NCBI GenBank assembly: GCA_021735645.1
Contig: JAIPGP010000011.1
Location: 1 to 56,468 of the forward strand
From: Candidatus Cloacimonadota bacterium
GTDB taxonomy: Bacteria > Cloacimonadota > Cloacimonadia > Cloacimonadales > TCS61
DNA: 56,468 nucleotides
Direction: 5' to 3'
A program made the position numbers and the translations under genes. Under the pieces are notes generated by a model that did no database searches, had not been told where the DNA came from, and was given only the letters and a program-made list of their open reading frames with translations. Below, in pieces: positions 26,343-35,523 of the stretch (position 1 is the stretch's first letter; every line of letters begins with the position of its first letter).

Positions 26343-27211
26343 TAAAACTATCTCAAAATTGCAAAACTATTATCATCTCTGCTCTGTTCCTGCTCAGCAT
26401 TTCTGCAATTCTGCAAGCAAATGATGAATGCCTGGCAATTGCTGAAAGCTTTGCTGATAATGGCAATTATGAATTTGCTGTCACTGAATATAAAAGATAT
26501 CTATTCCTGAATCCTGAAGCTGATAATAGAGATGATATCTTATATGCCATAGGAATAGCATATCGGAATCAGGAAAAATGGCAGGAAGCAATTGATTACC
26601 TTGATAGAGCAATTGCCATATCTGAGAGTGATAGTCTAAAAGACAGCAGAAAAATCGCCAAAGCAGTTATTTACCTGGCGCAGCAGAAGTATAACCTGGC
26701 AGAATTCGAGCTGCTCCGCATTAATACTTTCTCCCGCTATGAAGAAATACGGAATACGGCTGATTTCTTTCTCGCTCTCTGTTTCCTCTATACCGCCGAA
26801 TGGGAGAAATCTCAGCAGGCATTAACTGATTATCTGGGCAGTTCACCAGAAATGCAAATCAAAATCGACTCCTTTTTTGCTCAAACTTCTGAGCTTAAAT
26901 ATAAATCGCCCCGGCTGGCAAAGTGGTTTTCTACTTTTTTACCGGGTTCCGGGCAGATTTATGCGGGTAACTATCATGACGGATTTAATGCCCTTATCAT
27001 TAACTCCCTGAATTTTTACCTTTTTTTTGATTCACTATCTGAACGCCGAATTAATGACGCCTTGATCGGACATTTAACCTTTTGTGAAAGATATTATCGT
27101 GGCAACAGGCATAATGCCGAGCAGACAGCCATTTCCTATAATAATAACCTTAATCAGAAATATAGTCAGACAATCCTGGATTATCTCAGTAATTATCTCA
27201 AAGATTTTTAA
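26339..27211 (+). CDS. TPR protein with C-terminal PGxGQIY membrane module (paralogue)
   Basis: A 290-residue protein starting at GTG that overlaps the previous stop (GTGA). The architecture matches its neighbour: signal peptide (about 1-27), TPR helices (YEFAVTEYKRYLFLNP, WQEAIDYLDRAI), and a C-terminal module with FSTFLPGSGQIYAGNYHDGFNALI and a hydrophobic stretch. Overall similarity to the neighbour is low but collinear, so the pair is probably an old tandem duplication. It is the last gene of the envelope block; no terminator hairpin follows. Confidence 0.65.
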   Translation: MIKLSQNCKTIIISALFLLSISAILQANDECLAIAESFADNGNYEFAVTEYKRYLFLNPEADNRDDILYAIGIAYRNQEKWQEAIDYLDRAIAISESDSLKDSRKIAKAVIYLAQQKYNLAEFELLRINTFSRYEEIRNTADFFLALCFLYTAEWEKSQQALTDYLGSSPEMQIKIDSFFAQTSELKYKSPRLAKWFSTFLPGSGQIYAGNYHDGFNALIINSLNFYLFFDSLSERRINDALIGHLTFCERYYRGNRHNAEQTAISYNNNLNQKYSQTILDYLSNYLKDF

Positions 27212-27535
27212 GTTCCAACCCTGATCCTCCATCAAAGACTTCCTATAGGTCCTATAAGTCCTATATGACCTATAAAAATATCCTCACAGAAAGCTCCTCC
27301 TCACTCAGCCCATATCTCCCCATCCGTGCAACATATAGGCAAGAAGCAACCTGGGTAATTAATTACTGATGTTCCCGACTTGTCTAAGTGTGGAAAATTG
27401 AAAGCAGAAATGTAACTATTCATTGAATATTGTACCATTGGAAATAACAAGGCTTGAATTGAAAATGATCTTTTGGGGGAGGTGTACTTAGATATTTATG
27501 TATCATCAGGTTGAGTGACGGGCTTCAAAAAAAAT

Positions 27536-27556
27536 GATCAATCAAGATGATTGATC
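27536..27556. repeat. Short palindrome related to the 335-439 family
   Basis: GATCAATC and GATTGATC form an 8-bp perfect stem around AAGAT, followed by TCTACG context like the GATTAATCTAC next to the third hairpin near 430. The kinship is suggestive only. Confidence 0.45.
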
Positions 27557-27908
27557 TACGTTTGGGGAAATTAAAAATATTGGGTATGTATTTGTGAAAA
27601 TAGCGAAAAACGTGGCCGACACAGATTAAAGCGATACTAATTAGATAAATAGCCGGTCACAATATGGTCACATTTTATTTGAGTGTCGTAAAAAGCTATA
27701 TAATATGTGATTATGGTTATGAAAAACAGTTTATAAGTCATTTTTTATCAAAAATCAGTGAAAAGACTCACCGGATTGTATTATTTTAGGAATCCAGGAA
27801 ATCAAAGATCATGATAATTGTGGTTAAGATAATTACTTTCAGTTCGGTTTGTTAGTGGCTGAATAGAATTGAAGGTTAGAAAGTTGGAGAGTTTGAAAGT
27901 TAGACACT

Positions 27909-28216
27909 CTGGCATCCCCCTGTTTTTTTGTTTTCATAGCAGGAGTTTTAATGATAATTGACCAGTTAAGTAGGACTTGCACCGCTGGCGGTACTCCTAA
28001 AGTGAGGCGAGAACTACGACCAATCAACTAATCTATTCAAAATTTCAACCTGAGAAATACATTATGCTGGAATCTGCTGATAATGGTCGTCATCTGCGCC
28101 CCTCGTAGACCGTGCCGTAGCCTTGTGCAGCGTAAGCGAAGGATGGACCTGGAAATACCCAGCGGTGCACGTATGACTTAGCTGCAGAAATTGTTTTAAT
28201 TCTGGGGGAATGCCAG
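27909..28216 (-). mobile_element. MITE-like noncoding element, copy C, between direct repeats
   Basis: The ends are CTGGCATCCCCCTG (27909-27922) and the inverted CTGGGGGAATGCCAG at the other side. The inner inverted repeats around TGCACCGCTGG lie at 27965-27988 and 28159-28182. Relative to copy B it carries about 50 extra bases between the left inner repeat and the central block, and its right-hand segment is much shorter. AGTTTGAAAGTTAGACACT occurs on both sides (27890-27908 and 28215-28233), as if the target had been duplicated on insertion. Confidence 0.68.
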
Positions 28217-28510
28217 TTTGAAAGTTAGACACTAACTTGACAGGTATTTCATATTTTGTTTGCGTTTGTTCGCGTTTGTTCGCGGCTAAATAAATCTTGT
28301 ATTACATTCTCTTCTTGTGAACGCAGTGGACATAGTGGACGTAGTGGACATAATTTTGAAATAGCAGTTAACTTTCATTCAATTTTATCACATTACATTT
28401 CTTTATTTTTCGTGTCATTTCGTGGCTTTCGTGGTTAAAATCTTGCATTACATTTCGCAGAGCATCAGTGGTTGATAGCTTGAAATTTACTAATTTTTAT
28501 CTCACCTTAC

Positions 28511-28543
28511 GGATCGACACATTAACACGGTTAATGTACTCCA
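28511..28543 (+). repeat. REP-like hairpin (ACATTAAC-ACG-GTTAATGT)
   Basis: An 8-bp perfect stem with a three-base loop, flanked by GGATCGAC on the left and ACTCCA on the right. The same unit recurs three times at 56072-56468, in one case with paired substitutions that keep the stem. Confidence 0.7.
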
Positions 28544-28624
28544 AAAAAAACTGCAAATATCAATCCAACTGGAACAAATCATGCTCTAAATATTATGAAG
28601 AGAAATATTATCTTAGGAGGATAG

Positions 28625-31600
28625 ATGCGTAAAATTTGTTTATTGGTTTTTGTATGTCTGCTATTCAGCCTTCAGGGCAAGCAGATTCAATTTGATGATC
28701 TGTATTATGAAGAAGGCTTGAATATCACGGCTGAAAGTCCGACCGGTATTGAACTTAGCTATTCCATGAAAGACTTTGAAATTAGTGATATTACAATTGA
28801 CGGCAAGACCTGGGATCAGATTTTGATTTCGGATAAACTGCTTCCCGGAGCTGAAGGTAAACCGGATGTGCCCAATATATCTACTTATCTCGCCCTGCCT
28901 CAAGGCGCCAGAGCAAGTGTAAAGATAATTGATTATCGGACAGAAACGTTTACAGGTCTGGAAATAGCTCCCGCTCCCCGGATACCACTGGAAACTGAGG
29001 ATGGACTGGAATACCCGCTTAATACTGAGGTGTATGCCAGTGATAGTTATTATCCAGCCGATCAGCTAGTGATTGGAGATAATGATCTGATCCGTGGGGT
29101 GGATTGTATGCCGATAGCAGTAAATACCTTCCGTTATAATCCAGTAACAAAGGAACTTCTGGTAATTCGCGACATCAAAATAGAGATCAGCTTCTTAGGC
29201 GGAAATGGACATTTTGGTGAAGACAGACTGCGCAGCCGCTGGTGGGAACCAATCAATCAGGCACTTTTCATCAATCATAACAGCCTGGCAGAAGTGGATT
29301 TCAATCATCATACCCAAAACCGCACGCTAGACTATGAATATCTGATCATCTGTCCTGATGATGAAGATTTTATCGCCTGGGCAGATACTATCGCTGCTTT
29401 CCGTAATAAACAGGGAATCCGCAGCGGGGTAGTTACCATTTCTGATATTGGTGCCAATAGTTACACTCAAATCCAGAGCTATATAGATGATGCGTATAAC
29501 GACTGGGATATTCCTCCGGTTGCTTTCCTGCTGCTGGGCGATTACGGCTCCACCGGCAATACAATCGTTGCTCCTATCTGGGATAACTACTGTGTGTCTG
29601 ATCTCATTTATGCAGATGTGAACTATAATGACATGCCAGATATGGCTCACGCCCGGATCACAGCCAGAGACCCAGACGAACTGGAGACCATGATCATGAA
29701 AGCACTGGATTATGAAACTGACCCGCCCACGAACCCTGATTTTTATAATCATCCGGTTTCGGCTGGCGGCTGGCAAACAGAACGCTGGTTCATTCTCTGC
29801 TCGGAAGCTGTTTATGGTTTCTGGGCAAATGAACTGGGTAAAGAGCCTATCCGCGAATATGCTATATATGCCGGAACTCCCGGTACAGTCTGGTCAACAG
29901 CTACTAATACGGCTACTGTAGTAAATTACTTTGGCCCGAATGGTCTGGGCTATATCCCAGCAACTCCAAATGTGATCACTGACTGGGGCGCAAATGCAAC
30001 ACGCGTGAATCAGGACATCAATGATGGCTGCTTCATGATCCAGCATCGTGACCATGGTGGAGAAGACGGCTGGGGCGAACCAGCGTATTACAATAGTAAT
30101 CTGAATGCTCTGGAAAATGAAGACCTCACATTTGTATTTTCCATCAATTGCCTCACAGGAAAATATAACTGGAATAATGAATGCTTCGCAGAAGCATTTC
30201 ATCGTCATGCCCAGGGAGCTTTGGGCTTGATAGCTGCCTCGGAAGTATCATACTCATTTGTTAATGATGCTTATACCTGGGGAATGTATGACTATATGTG
30301 GCCAGATTTCATGCCTGATTATGGTGAAGCAGGCGAGCCAAACCTGCTGCCCTGTTTTGCCAATGGCTATGGCAAGATATTCCTGCAGCAGAGTGACTGG
30401 CCCTATAACACGGAGAATAAGGAAGTTACCTATAATTTATTTCATCATCATGGTGATGCATTCACCCGTCTTTATTCCGAAGTGCCGCAGGATTTGACTG
30501 TTATGCACGATCCTGTGCTGGTATCAGGTGCAACTTTCTATACTGTTTCTGCTGATGAAGGAGCTTATATCTGTCTTAGTATTGACGGAGAGATTCTGGC
30601 TACCGCCGAAGCTACCGGTGAACCTCAGACAATTATAGTGGAACCTCAAATGCCGATGAACGTTATGGATATAGTAATCACCAAACAGGAATATTACCGT
30701 TATGAGACTTCAGTGCTGATCATACCTCCAGACGGTGCTTATATAGTTTATAACTCCGTGGAAGTGGATGATGCTGCCGGAAATAATAATGGACAGGCAG
30801 ATTACAATGAATCGGTTCTGCTTGATCTCACTTTTGAAAACATTGGAAATGATGAAGGAATCGACGTAGTTGCCACTATATCCTGTGATGATGAATATAT
30901 CACGCTCACGGAACCGGAAGCCCAGGTAGGACTTGTACCGGGTGACACACTCTGGACTATGCAGGATGCCTTTGAACTGGCAATAGCTGATGACATACCT
31001 GACCAGCATCGCGTGCTCTTCACTCTGGAAGTCACTGATGAAAACGCTGAAATCTGGACTTCATATTTCGCGATGGATTTCAATGCTCCTCTGCTGTATG
31101 CTTCCGGCTACCTGATCAATGATATAGAGAATGGCAATGGTGACGGTATCTTTGATGCCGGTGAAACAGTAGATTTTATTATCACTACTGAGAACCGTGG
31201 TCATTCATTAAGTCCCGATGCCGTCAGTACAATTTTCTGTTCAAGTATGGATATCACAGTCAATAACTATTCCTTCCCCTTAGGTGAGATTGCCGTTGAT
31301 GAACCGGTGAATGCCATCTTCTCGCTCACAGCAGACAGCACTATGCACATAGGCACCCAGATCACCTTGAACTATTCGGTTGCATCCGGGAACTACTCAA
31401 TAAACAGGGATTTCCGCACTTCTATCGGCATCACTTCCGAAGGCTTTGAATCTGGTGATTTTCTCAGTTTTGACTGGACATTTGAGGGGAATGCTGACTG
31501 GGTGATCGATACTGACCATCAGGAAGGTGATTATAGTGCTCAAAGCGGGAATGTGTCTGACAACCAAAGCTCTGCTCTCGTAATGGAAGTGGATTTCCTT

Positions 31601-32887
31601 TCCGATGCAAATCTCAGTTTCTACAAGAAAGTTTCTTCGGAAGCAGGATTCGATTTCTTACGCTTCTCACTCGATGATGAAGTATTAGGCGAATGGAGCG
31701 GAAATGTGGACTGGAGCGAAGAAGCCTATTATATCCGCTATGGCAGTCACACTCTCAAATGGGAATTCGTAAAAGATGGCGGAACTTCTTCAGGTGATGA
31801 TTGCGCCTGGGTAGATTATATCATTTTCCCGCCGATCGGTTCTCCTGCTCCTCCGGTTCTACACGTTAATCCCATTATGCTTAATCTGGAAGCTGATCAA
31901 TATTCTGTGCTGGAAGAAACTATCAACCTCAGCAATATTGGTGGTGGTACTATTCTTTACTCAGTGAGAACGGAAAATCCTACTAATAGAAATATCGAAG
32001 AATGCTATATCACGAATTCTACTACTATATTTGAACCAGGTGAAACCACTACCTGGATGTTCACCATATATAATAACAGCGCTGATAATGAATGGATTCA
32101 GGGTGCTTCCATTCAATTCCCCGATGGTGTGACGGTGGACAATGCCCATAACTTTATTATTGCCAATGACCGCGTGATGGAATGGGACGGAACAACCGGA
32201 AATGGTGCCCTGCTTAACTGGTTTGGCATTACTCCATCCGGTTATGGCGTCCTGCGCGGCGGAGAACATGTTACCACTAGTATTGATGTTTCTATCAGTG
32301 AAAACTTCACTGGCGTGATGGAACTCAGTTATTCCATCTTTGGCGATGGTTACGGTTATGAACCTCATGAGGCCTATGGCACTCTGGAACTCACCTACCC
32401 ACTTTCCTGGATAGGTCTTAATCTGCAGAATGGTGCCTTGAACAGCAGTGAAACTGACCCGGTGGTCATCTCTATTGATGCCACTGACCTGGAAGAAGGA
32501 ATGCACCTCTGCGATGTGGTGATCAGCTCCGAAGATATCTATGCAGATGTCCATGTACCCATTGTGCTCAATGTTACTTTCACTGGTGAAGATGATAATG
32601 ATATTCCATTGATCACCAGCCTCAGCGGTTGTCATCCGAATCCTTTCAACCCGGAAACCACTATCAGCTTCCAGCTCAGCACTGCTGCACCTGTCACACT
32701 GGAAGTATATAATATCCGTGGTCAGCTCGTGAAAACTCTTGTAAACGATTTCAGACAGCCCGGAAATTATGACATCATCTGGAAAGGAGTAGATAATTCT
32801 GATCGCTCTGTTTCCTCCGGCGTTTATTTCTACAGAATGCAGGCTGATGATTATCTTCAGACTCGCAAAATGTTATTATTGAAATAA
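28625..32887 (+). CDS. Gingipain-like C25 cysteine protease with T9SS-type sorting domain
   Basis: A 1420-residue secreted protein: signal peptide (about 1-18), gingipain-type propeptide (about 20-235), and C25 peptidase domain (about 236-620). The catalytic pair is H477 in HRDHGG and C509 in SINCLTG, about 32 residues apart as in Arg-gingipain. Ig-like and MAM-like beta domains follow, and a sorting domain ends the protein (NPFNPET to LLLK). It probably acts on or outside the outer membrane in proteolysis or protein processing. AGGAGG precedes the ATG. It has no operon partner, and a strong terminator follows. Confidence 0.88.
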   Translation: MRKICLLVFVCLLFSLQGKQIQFDDLYYEEGLNITAESPTGIELSYSMKDFEISDITIDGKTWDQILISDKLLPGAEGKPDVPNISTYLALPQGARASVKIIDYRTETFTGLEIAPAPRIPLETEDGLEYPLNTEVYASDSYYPADQLVIGDNDLIRGVDCMPIAVNTFRYNPVTKELLVIRDIKIEISFLGGNGHFGEDRLRSRWWEPINQALFINHNSLAEVDFNHHTQNRTLDYEYLIICPDDEDFIAWADTIAAFRNKQGIRSGVVTISDIGANSYTQIQSYIDDAYNDWDIPPVAFLLLGDYGSTGNTIVAPIWDNYCVSDLIYADVNYNDMPDMAHARITARDPDELETMIMKALDYETDPPTNPDFYNHPVSAGGWQTERWFILCSEAVYGFWANELGKEPIREYAIYAGTPGTVWSTATNTATVVNYFGPNGLGYIPATPNVITDWGANATRVNQDINDGCFMIQHRDHGGEDGWGEPAYYNSNLNALENEDLTFVFSINCLTGKYNWNNECFAEAFHRHAQGALGLIAASEVSYSFVNDAYTWGMYDYMWPDFMPDYGEAGEPNLLPCFANGYGKIFLQQSDWPYNTENKEVTYNLFHHHGDAFTRLYSEVPQDLTVMHDPVLVSGATFYTVSADEGAYICLSIDGEILATAEATGEPQTIIVEPQMPMNVMDIVITKQEYYRYETSVLIIPPDGAYIVYNSVEVDDAAGNNNGQADYNESVLLDLTFENIGNDEGIDVVATISCDDEYITLTEPEAQVGLVPGDTLWTMQDAFELAIADDIPDQHRVLFTLEVTDENAEIWTSYFAMDFNAPLLYASGYLINDIENGNGDGIFDAGETVDFIITTENRGHSLSPDAVSTIFCSSMDITVNNYSFPLGEIAVDEPVNAIFSLTADSTMHIGTQITLNYSVASGNYSINRDFRTSIGITSEGFESGDFLSFDWTFEGNADWVIDTDHQEGDYSAQSGNVSDNQSSALVMEVDFLSDANLSFYKKVSSEAGFDFLRFSLDDEVLGEWSGNVDWSEEAYYIRYGSHTLKWEFVKDGGTSSGDDCAWVDYIIFPPIGSPAPPVLHVNPIMLNLEADQYSVLEETINLSNIGGGTILYSVRTENPTNRNIEECYITNSTTIFEPGETTTWMFTIYNNSADNEWIQGASIQFPDGVTVDNAHNFIIANDRVMEWDGTTGNGALLNWFGITPSGYGVLRGGEHVTTSIDVSISENFTGVMELSYSIFGDGYGYEPHEAYGTLELTYPLSWIGLNLQNGALNSSETDPVVISIDATDLEEGMHLCDVVISSEDIYADVHVPIVLNVTFTGEDDNDIPLITSLSGCHPNPFNPETTISFQLSTAAPVTLEVYNIRGQLVKTLVNDFRQPGNYDIIWKGVDNSDRSVSSGVYFYRMQADDYLQTRKMLLLK

Positions 32888-32908
32888 TTTTCCCTCCAAT
32901 AGAAAAAA

Positions 32909-32945
32909 AATACCCCGGTTTGTTCGCAAACCGGGGTATTGCTTT
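32909..32945 (+). terminator. Rho-independent terminator
   Basis: ATACCCCGGTTTG and CAAACCGGGGTAT form a 13-bp perfect stem with a stable TTCG tetraloop, preceded by A residues and followed by TGCTTTT. It lies about 20 bases after the protease stop codon. The A-rich left side could let it work in both directions. Confidence 0.9.
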
Positions 32946-33228
32946 TGTTAAACCCCTATGATGCAGTACCTTACAATTAATATTCTGTCACTTTTTGGCA
33001 GAAAAGATTTTCAACCCTGACCACACTGACTTCACTGATGAAAATAATGCCAGAATAAATCCGTTCTTGTCTTACATTGTCAGTGCTGTCCGTGAAGTCC
33101 GTGGTTGATAATCTTTCAATAGGTTTCGGTTTATCCGAGTTAGCACTCTTTGCAAAAGGCTACTGTACAATATGGTTTAAATATAAACCCAGACCAGGTC
33201 TGGATACGCTGGAAAACATTACATTAGT

Positions 33229-33516
33229 TCGCGCTTGTTCGGTTTGGCTTGATGGGGCATAATTTATGAAGCCTATTCGCGGCTAAAAAATCTTACATTA
33301 CATTCTGATCAGTGAGATAGAAAATAAGTGAGAATTGAGAAGAAATCACTACCAGCCAATCAATCTCACTCACAACTTTTATCCAGAGTACCGTTACAAG
33401 TCCTGGCTTATCTTAGATATTCACATTACATTAACAAAGTTCGTCTTGTTCGCACTGGCTTGATAGGGCGTAATCCATGAAGCCTATTCGCTGCTAACAA
33501 ATATCTTACATTACAT
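33229..33516 (+). repeat. Direct repeat of about 78 bases, two copies
   Basis: Copies at 33229-33306 and 33440-33516 share TTCG-TTGTTCG, GGCTTGATRGGGC, ATGAAGCCTATTCGC and the tail TCTTACATTACATT, at roughly 80 percent identity by eye. The spacing is about 210 bases. Confidence 0.65.
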
Positions 33517-33644
33517 TTTTCGTGTGTTCAGTGTGTTCCGTGGTTAATGAATAATTTTGAGTTTTTCAATTTTGAATGTAATGTAATCCCAGACCAGGAT
33601 GATCTGGATACAATGCCCCGCATCTGCGAAACTTGATTAATACT

Positions 33645-35483
33645 TTATTCTACCGTTACGCTTTTTGCCAGATTGCGGGGTTGATCTACATCAAGACCTC
33701 TCAAATCGGCAATATGATATGCCAGCAACTGAAGCGGAATAACAGAAAGCAGGGGTTGGAGAACATCTATCGTTTCCGGGATATAAATCACTTCTGAGCT
33801 GAAATCCTTGATGACTTCATCACCTTTGGAGGCAATGACAATAATTCTGCCTTTCCTGGCTTTCACTTCCTGCAGATTGGAAATGATCTTTTCATGTATC
33901 TCATCCTTTAAGGCAATAGCTATCACAGGCATGTTTTCATCAATAAGAGCAATAGGACCATGTTTCATTTCTGCTGCCGGATAGCCTTCGGCATGAATAT
34001 AAGAAATCTCTTTCAATTTCAAAGCACCTTCCAGGGCAACAGGAAAATTAATTCCTCTTCCCAGATAGATGGCATTTGTAGAATTTACCATGGTTTCGGC
34101 AATGCTTTTAATGTAATCATTACTTTTGAGAATTTCATTGACCTTTGCCGGGATCTGCTTAAGCTCCTGCAGAAACTTTTTGCCATAGACCGGAGAAAGA
34201 TGGTTCATTCTGCCCAGCAAAATACCCAGTTGGATAAGGACGGTAACCTGAGAGGTGAATGCCTTAGTAGAAGCTACTCCAATTTCTGATCCGGCATGAA
34301 TGTACACACCACCATCTGTTTCCCTGGCGATAGTGCTTCCCACCACATTGGTTATTCCCAACACTTTAGCACCTCTTGCCTGAGCTTCTCTCAGAGCTGC
34401 CAGAGTGTCTGCTGTTTCACCGGACTGGCTGATCACGAATACAATAGTGCCCGTTGGAACTATGGGGTTTCGATAGCGGAATTCACTGGCATATTCAACT
34501 TCCACAGGGATTCTGGCGAGTGATTCTATCACATATTTTCCTACCAGTCCAGAATGCCAGGAAGTGCCACAGGCTATTATCACAATCCTGTTTATATTTC
34601 TCAATTCTTGTGAGCTAAGATTCAAGCCGCCCAGTCTGATGGTTGAAAGCTTATGATTAAGTCTGCCGCGAAAGGCATTTTCGATTGATTCCGGCTGCTC
34701 AAAAATCTCTTTCAACATGAAATGCTTATAACTCCCCTTTTCTATTGCAGAAATATCCCAGTCAATTTTAGATATTTTGGCTTCAACTACCTCATTTTCC
34801 AGATTCGTAATTATAAATCCTGCCGGATTGATATCTACTACTTCATCGTCATGCAGATATATCACTCTCTTAGTATGAATTATTATGGCACTAACATCCG
34901 AAGTGATAAAAAACTCATCGTCACCTATGCCCAGGATCAGGGGACTGCCCTTTCGGGCAGCAACTATCTGCCTGGGATTGTCCTGGCAGATAACGGCTAT
35001 ACCATAAGTACCCTGCACTAATTTCAATGCCTGCTTCACTGCTCTCACCAGATCTTCCGTCTTTTCATAAAAATAACCTATCAGTTGCGCCAATACTTCC
35101 GAATCTGTCTCACTGACAAATATGTGACCGCTACTGATCAATTTTTCTTTCAGCGGTTTGTAATTTTCGATGATACCATTATGTACTAAGGCGATTTTTT
35201 TACAATAACTTGTGTGGGGATGAGCATTGACAACTGTAGGCTCACCGTGCGTAGCCCAGCGGGTATGACCGATACCAATATTGCTGAAGCATTTCTCCGG
35301 TTCAGGCAAGGCACGTTCAAGCTCAATTATTTTCCCTTTCTGTTTATATATACTCAACTGGTTATTGTTATCAATTATAGCCAATCCAGCGCTGTCATAG
35401 CCTCTGTATTCCAGTCTTTTTAATCCTTCAATTACAATCGGGGTAGTGTTCCTGGTTCCAATATAACCTACGATTCCGCACAT
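33645..35483 (-). CDS. glmS: Glutamine-fructose-6-phosphate aminotransferase GlmS
   Basis: A 612-residue GlmS of standard length that makes glucosamine-6-phosphate for cell-wall and lipid A synthesis. Cys2 (MCGIVGYIG) is the glutaminase nucleophile after Met removal. Other landmarks are the RWATHG motif, two SIS domains with CGTSWHSG and SQSGETADTLAAL, and the C-terminal DQPRNLAKSVTVE. It lies 40 bases downstream of a beta-helix gene on the same strand. That gap is too short for a glmS ribozyme, and none was seen. Confidence 0.96.
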   Translation of the reverse strand: MCGIVGYIGTRNTTPIVIEGLKRLEYRGYDSAGLAIIDNNNQLSIYKQKGKIIELERALPEPEKCFSNIGIGHTRWATHGEPTVVNAHPHTSYCKKIALVHNGIIENYKPLKEKLISSGHIFVSETDSEVLAQLIGYFYEKTEDLVRAVKQALKLVQGTYGIAVICQDNPRQIVAARKGSPLILGIGDDEFFITSDVSAIIIHTKRVIYLHDDEVVDINPAGFIITNLENEVVEAKISKIDWDISAIEKGSYKHFMLKEIFEQPESIENAFRGRLNHKLSTIRLGGLNLSSQELRNINRIVIIACGTSWHSGLVGKYVIESLARIPVEVEYASEFRYRNPIVPTGTIVFVISQSGETADTLAALREAQARGAKVLGITNVVGSTIARETDGGVYIHAGSEIGVASTKAFTSQVTVLIQLGILLGRMNHLSPVYGKKFLQELKQIPAKVNEILKSNDYIKSIAETMVNSTNAIYLGRGINFPVALEGALKLKEISYIHAEGYPAAEMKHGPIALIDENMPVIAIALKDEIHEKIISNLQEVKARKGRIIVIASKGDEVIKDFSSEVIYIPETIDVLQPLLSVIPLQLLAYHIADLRGLDVDQPRNLAKSVTVE

Positions 35484-35523
35484 TTTAGCATCCTCTTTTT
35501 TTTATTCTCCGGTATAAGATTCT

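Larger units (their letters stand above)
27212..28624. other. 1.4-kb intergenic region made largely of repeats
   Basis: No gene is supported. In order it holds a TATAGGTCC-type array (27241-27274), an unassigned AT-rich stretch, a GATCAATC/GATTGATC hairpin (27536-27556) and a run of GAAAGTTAGA-like units (about 27870-27908). MITE-like copy C follows between 19-base direct repeats, then a TTCGCG-type array (28253-28310), a GTGGAC array (28326-28349), a TTCGTG array (28408-28436) and a REP-like hairpin (28511-28543). The 60- and 62-codon frames in it are repeat-derived. Confidence 0.65.
32888..33644. other. Repeat-filled intergenic region
   Basis: After the terminator this 757-base gap between converging genes contains CAGTG/CCGTG-type arrays (about 33078-33104 and 33518-33542) and a direct repeat of about 78 bases (33229-33306 and 33440-33516). 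Both repeat copies end in a TCTTACATTACATT tail. Palindromes around CCCAGACCAGG occur at about 33186 and 33589. No gene is seen. Confidence 0.6.

Noticed and set aside
23415-28216. A composite transposon carrying the envelope genes
   Set aside because: No transposase is present, and no direct repeat flanks the outer limits of the pair; the 19-base direct repeats flank copy C only. Kept as an observation on the two elements, not as a composite unit.
28256-28438. A 60-codon plus-strand reading frame
   Set aside because: It lies inside TTCGCG and GTGGAC arrays; its length comes from the repeat period. No ribosome site.
35484-35523. A glmS ribozyme upstream of glmS
   Set aside because: Only 40 bases separate glmS from the gene transcribed before it, too short for the ribozyme, and no core sequence is seen.
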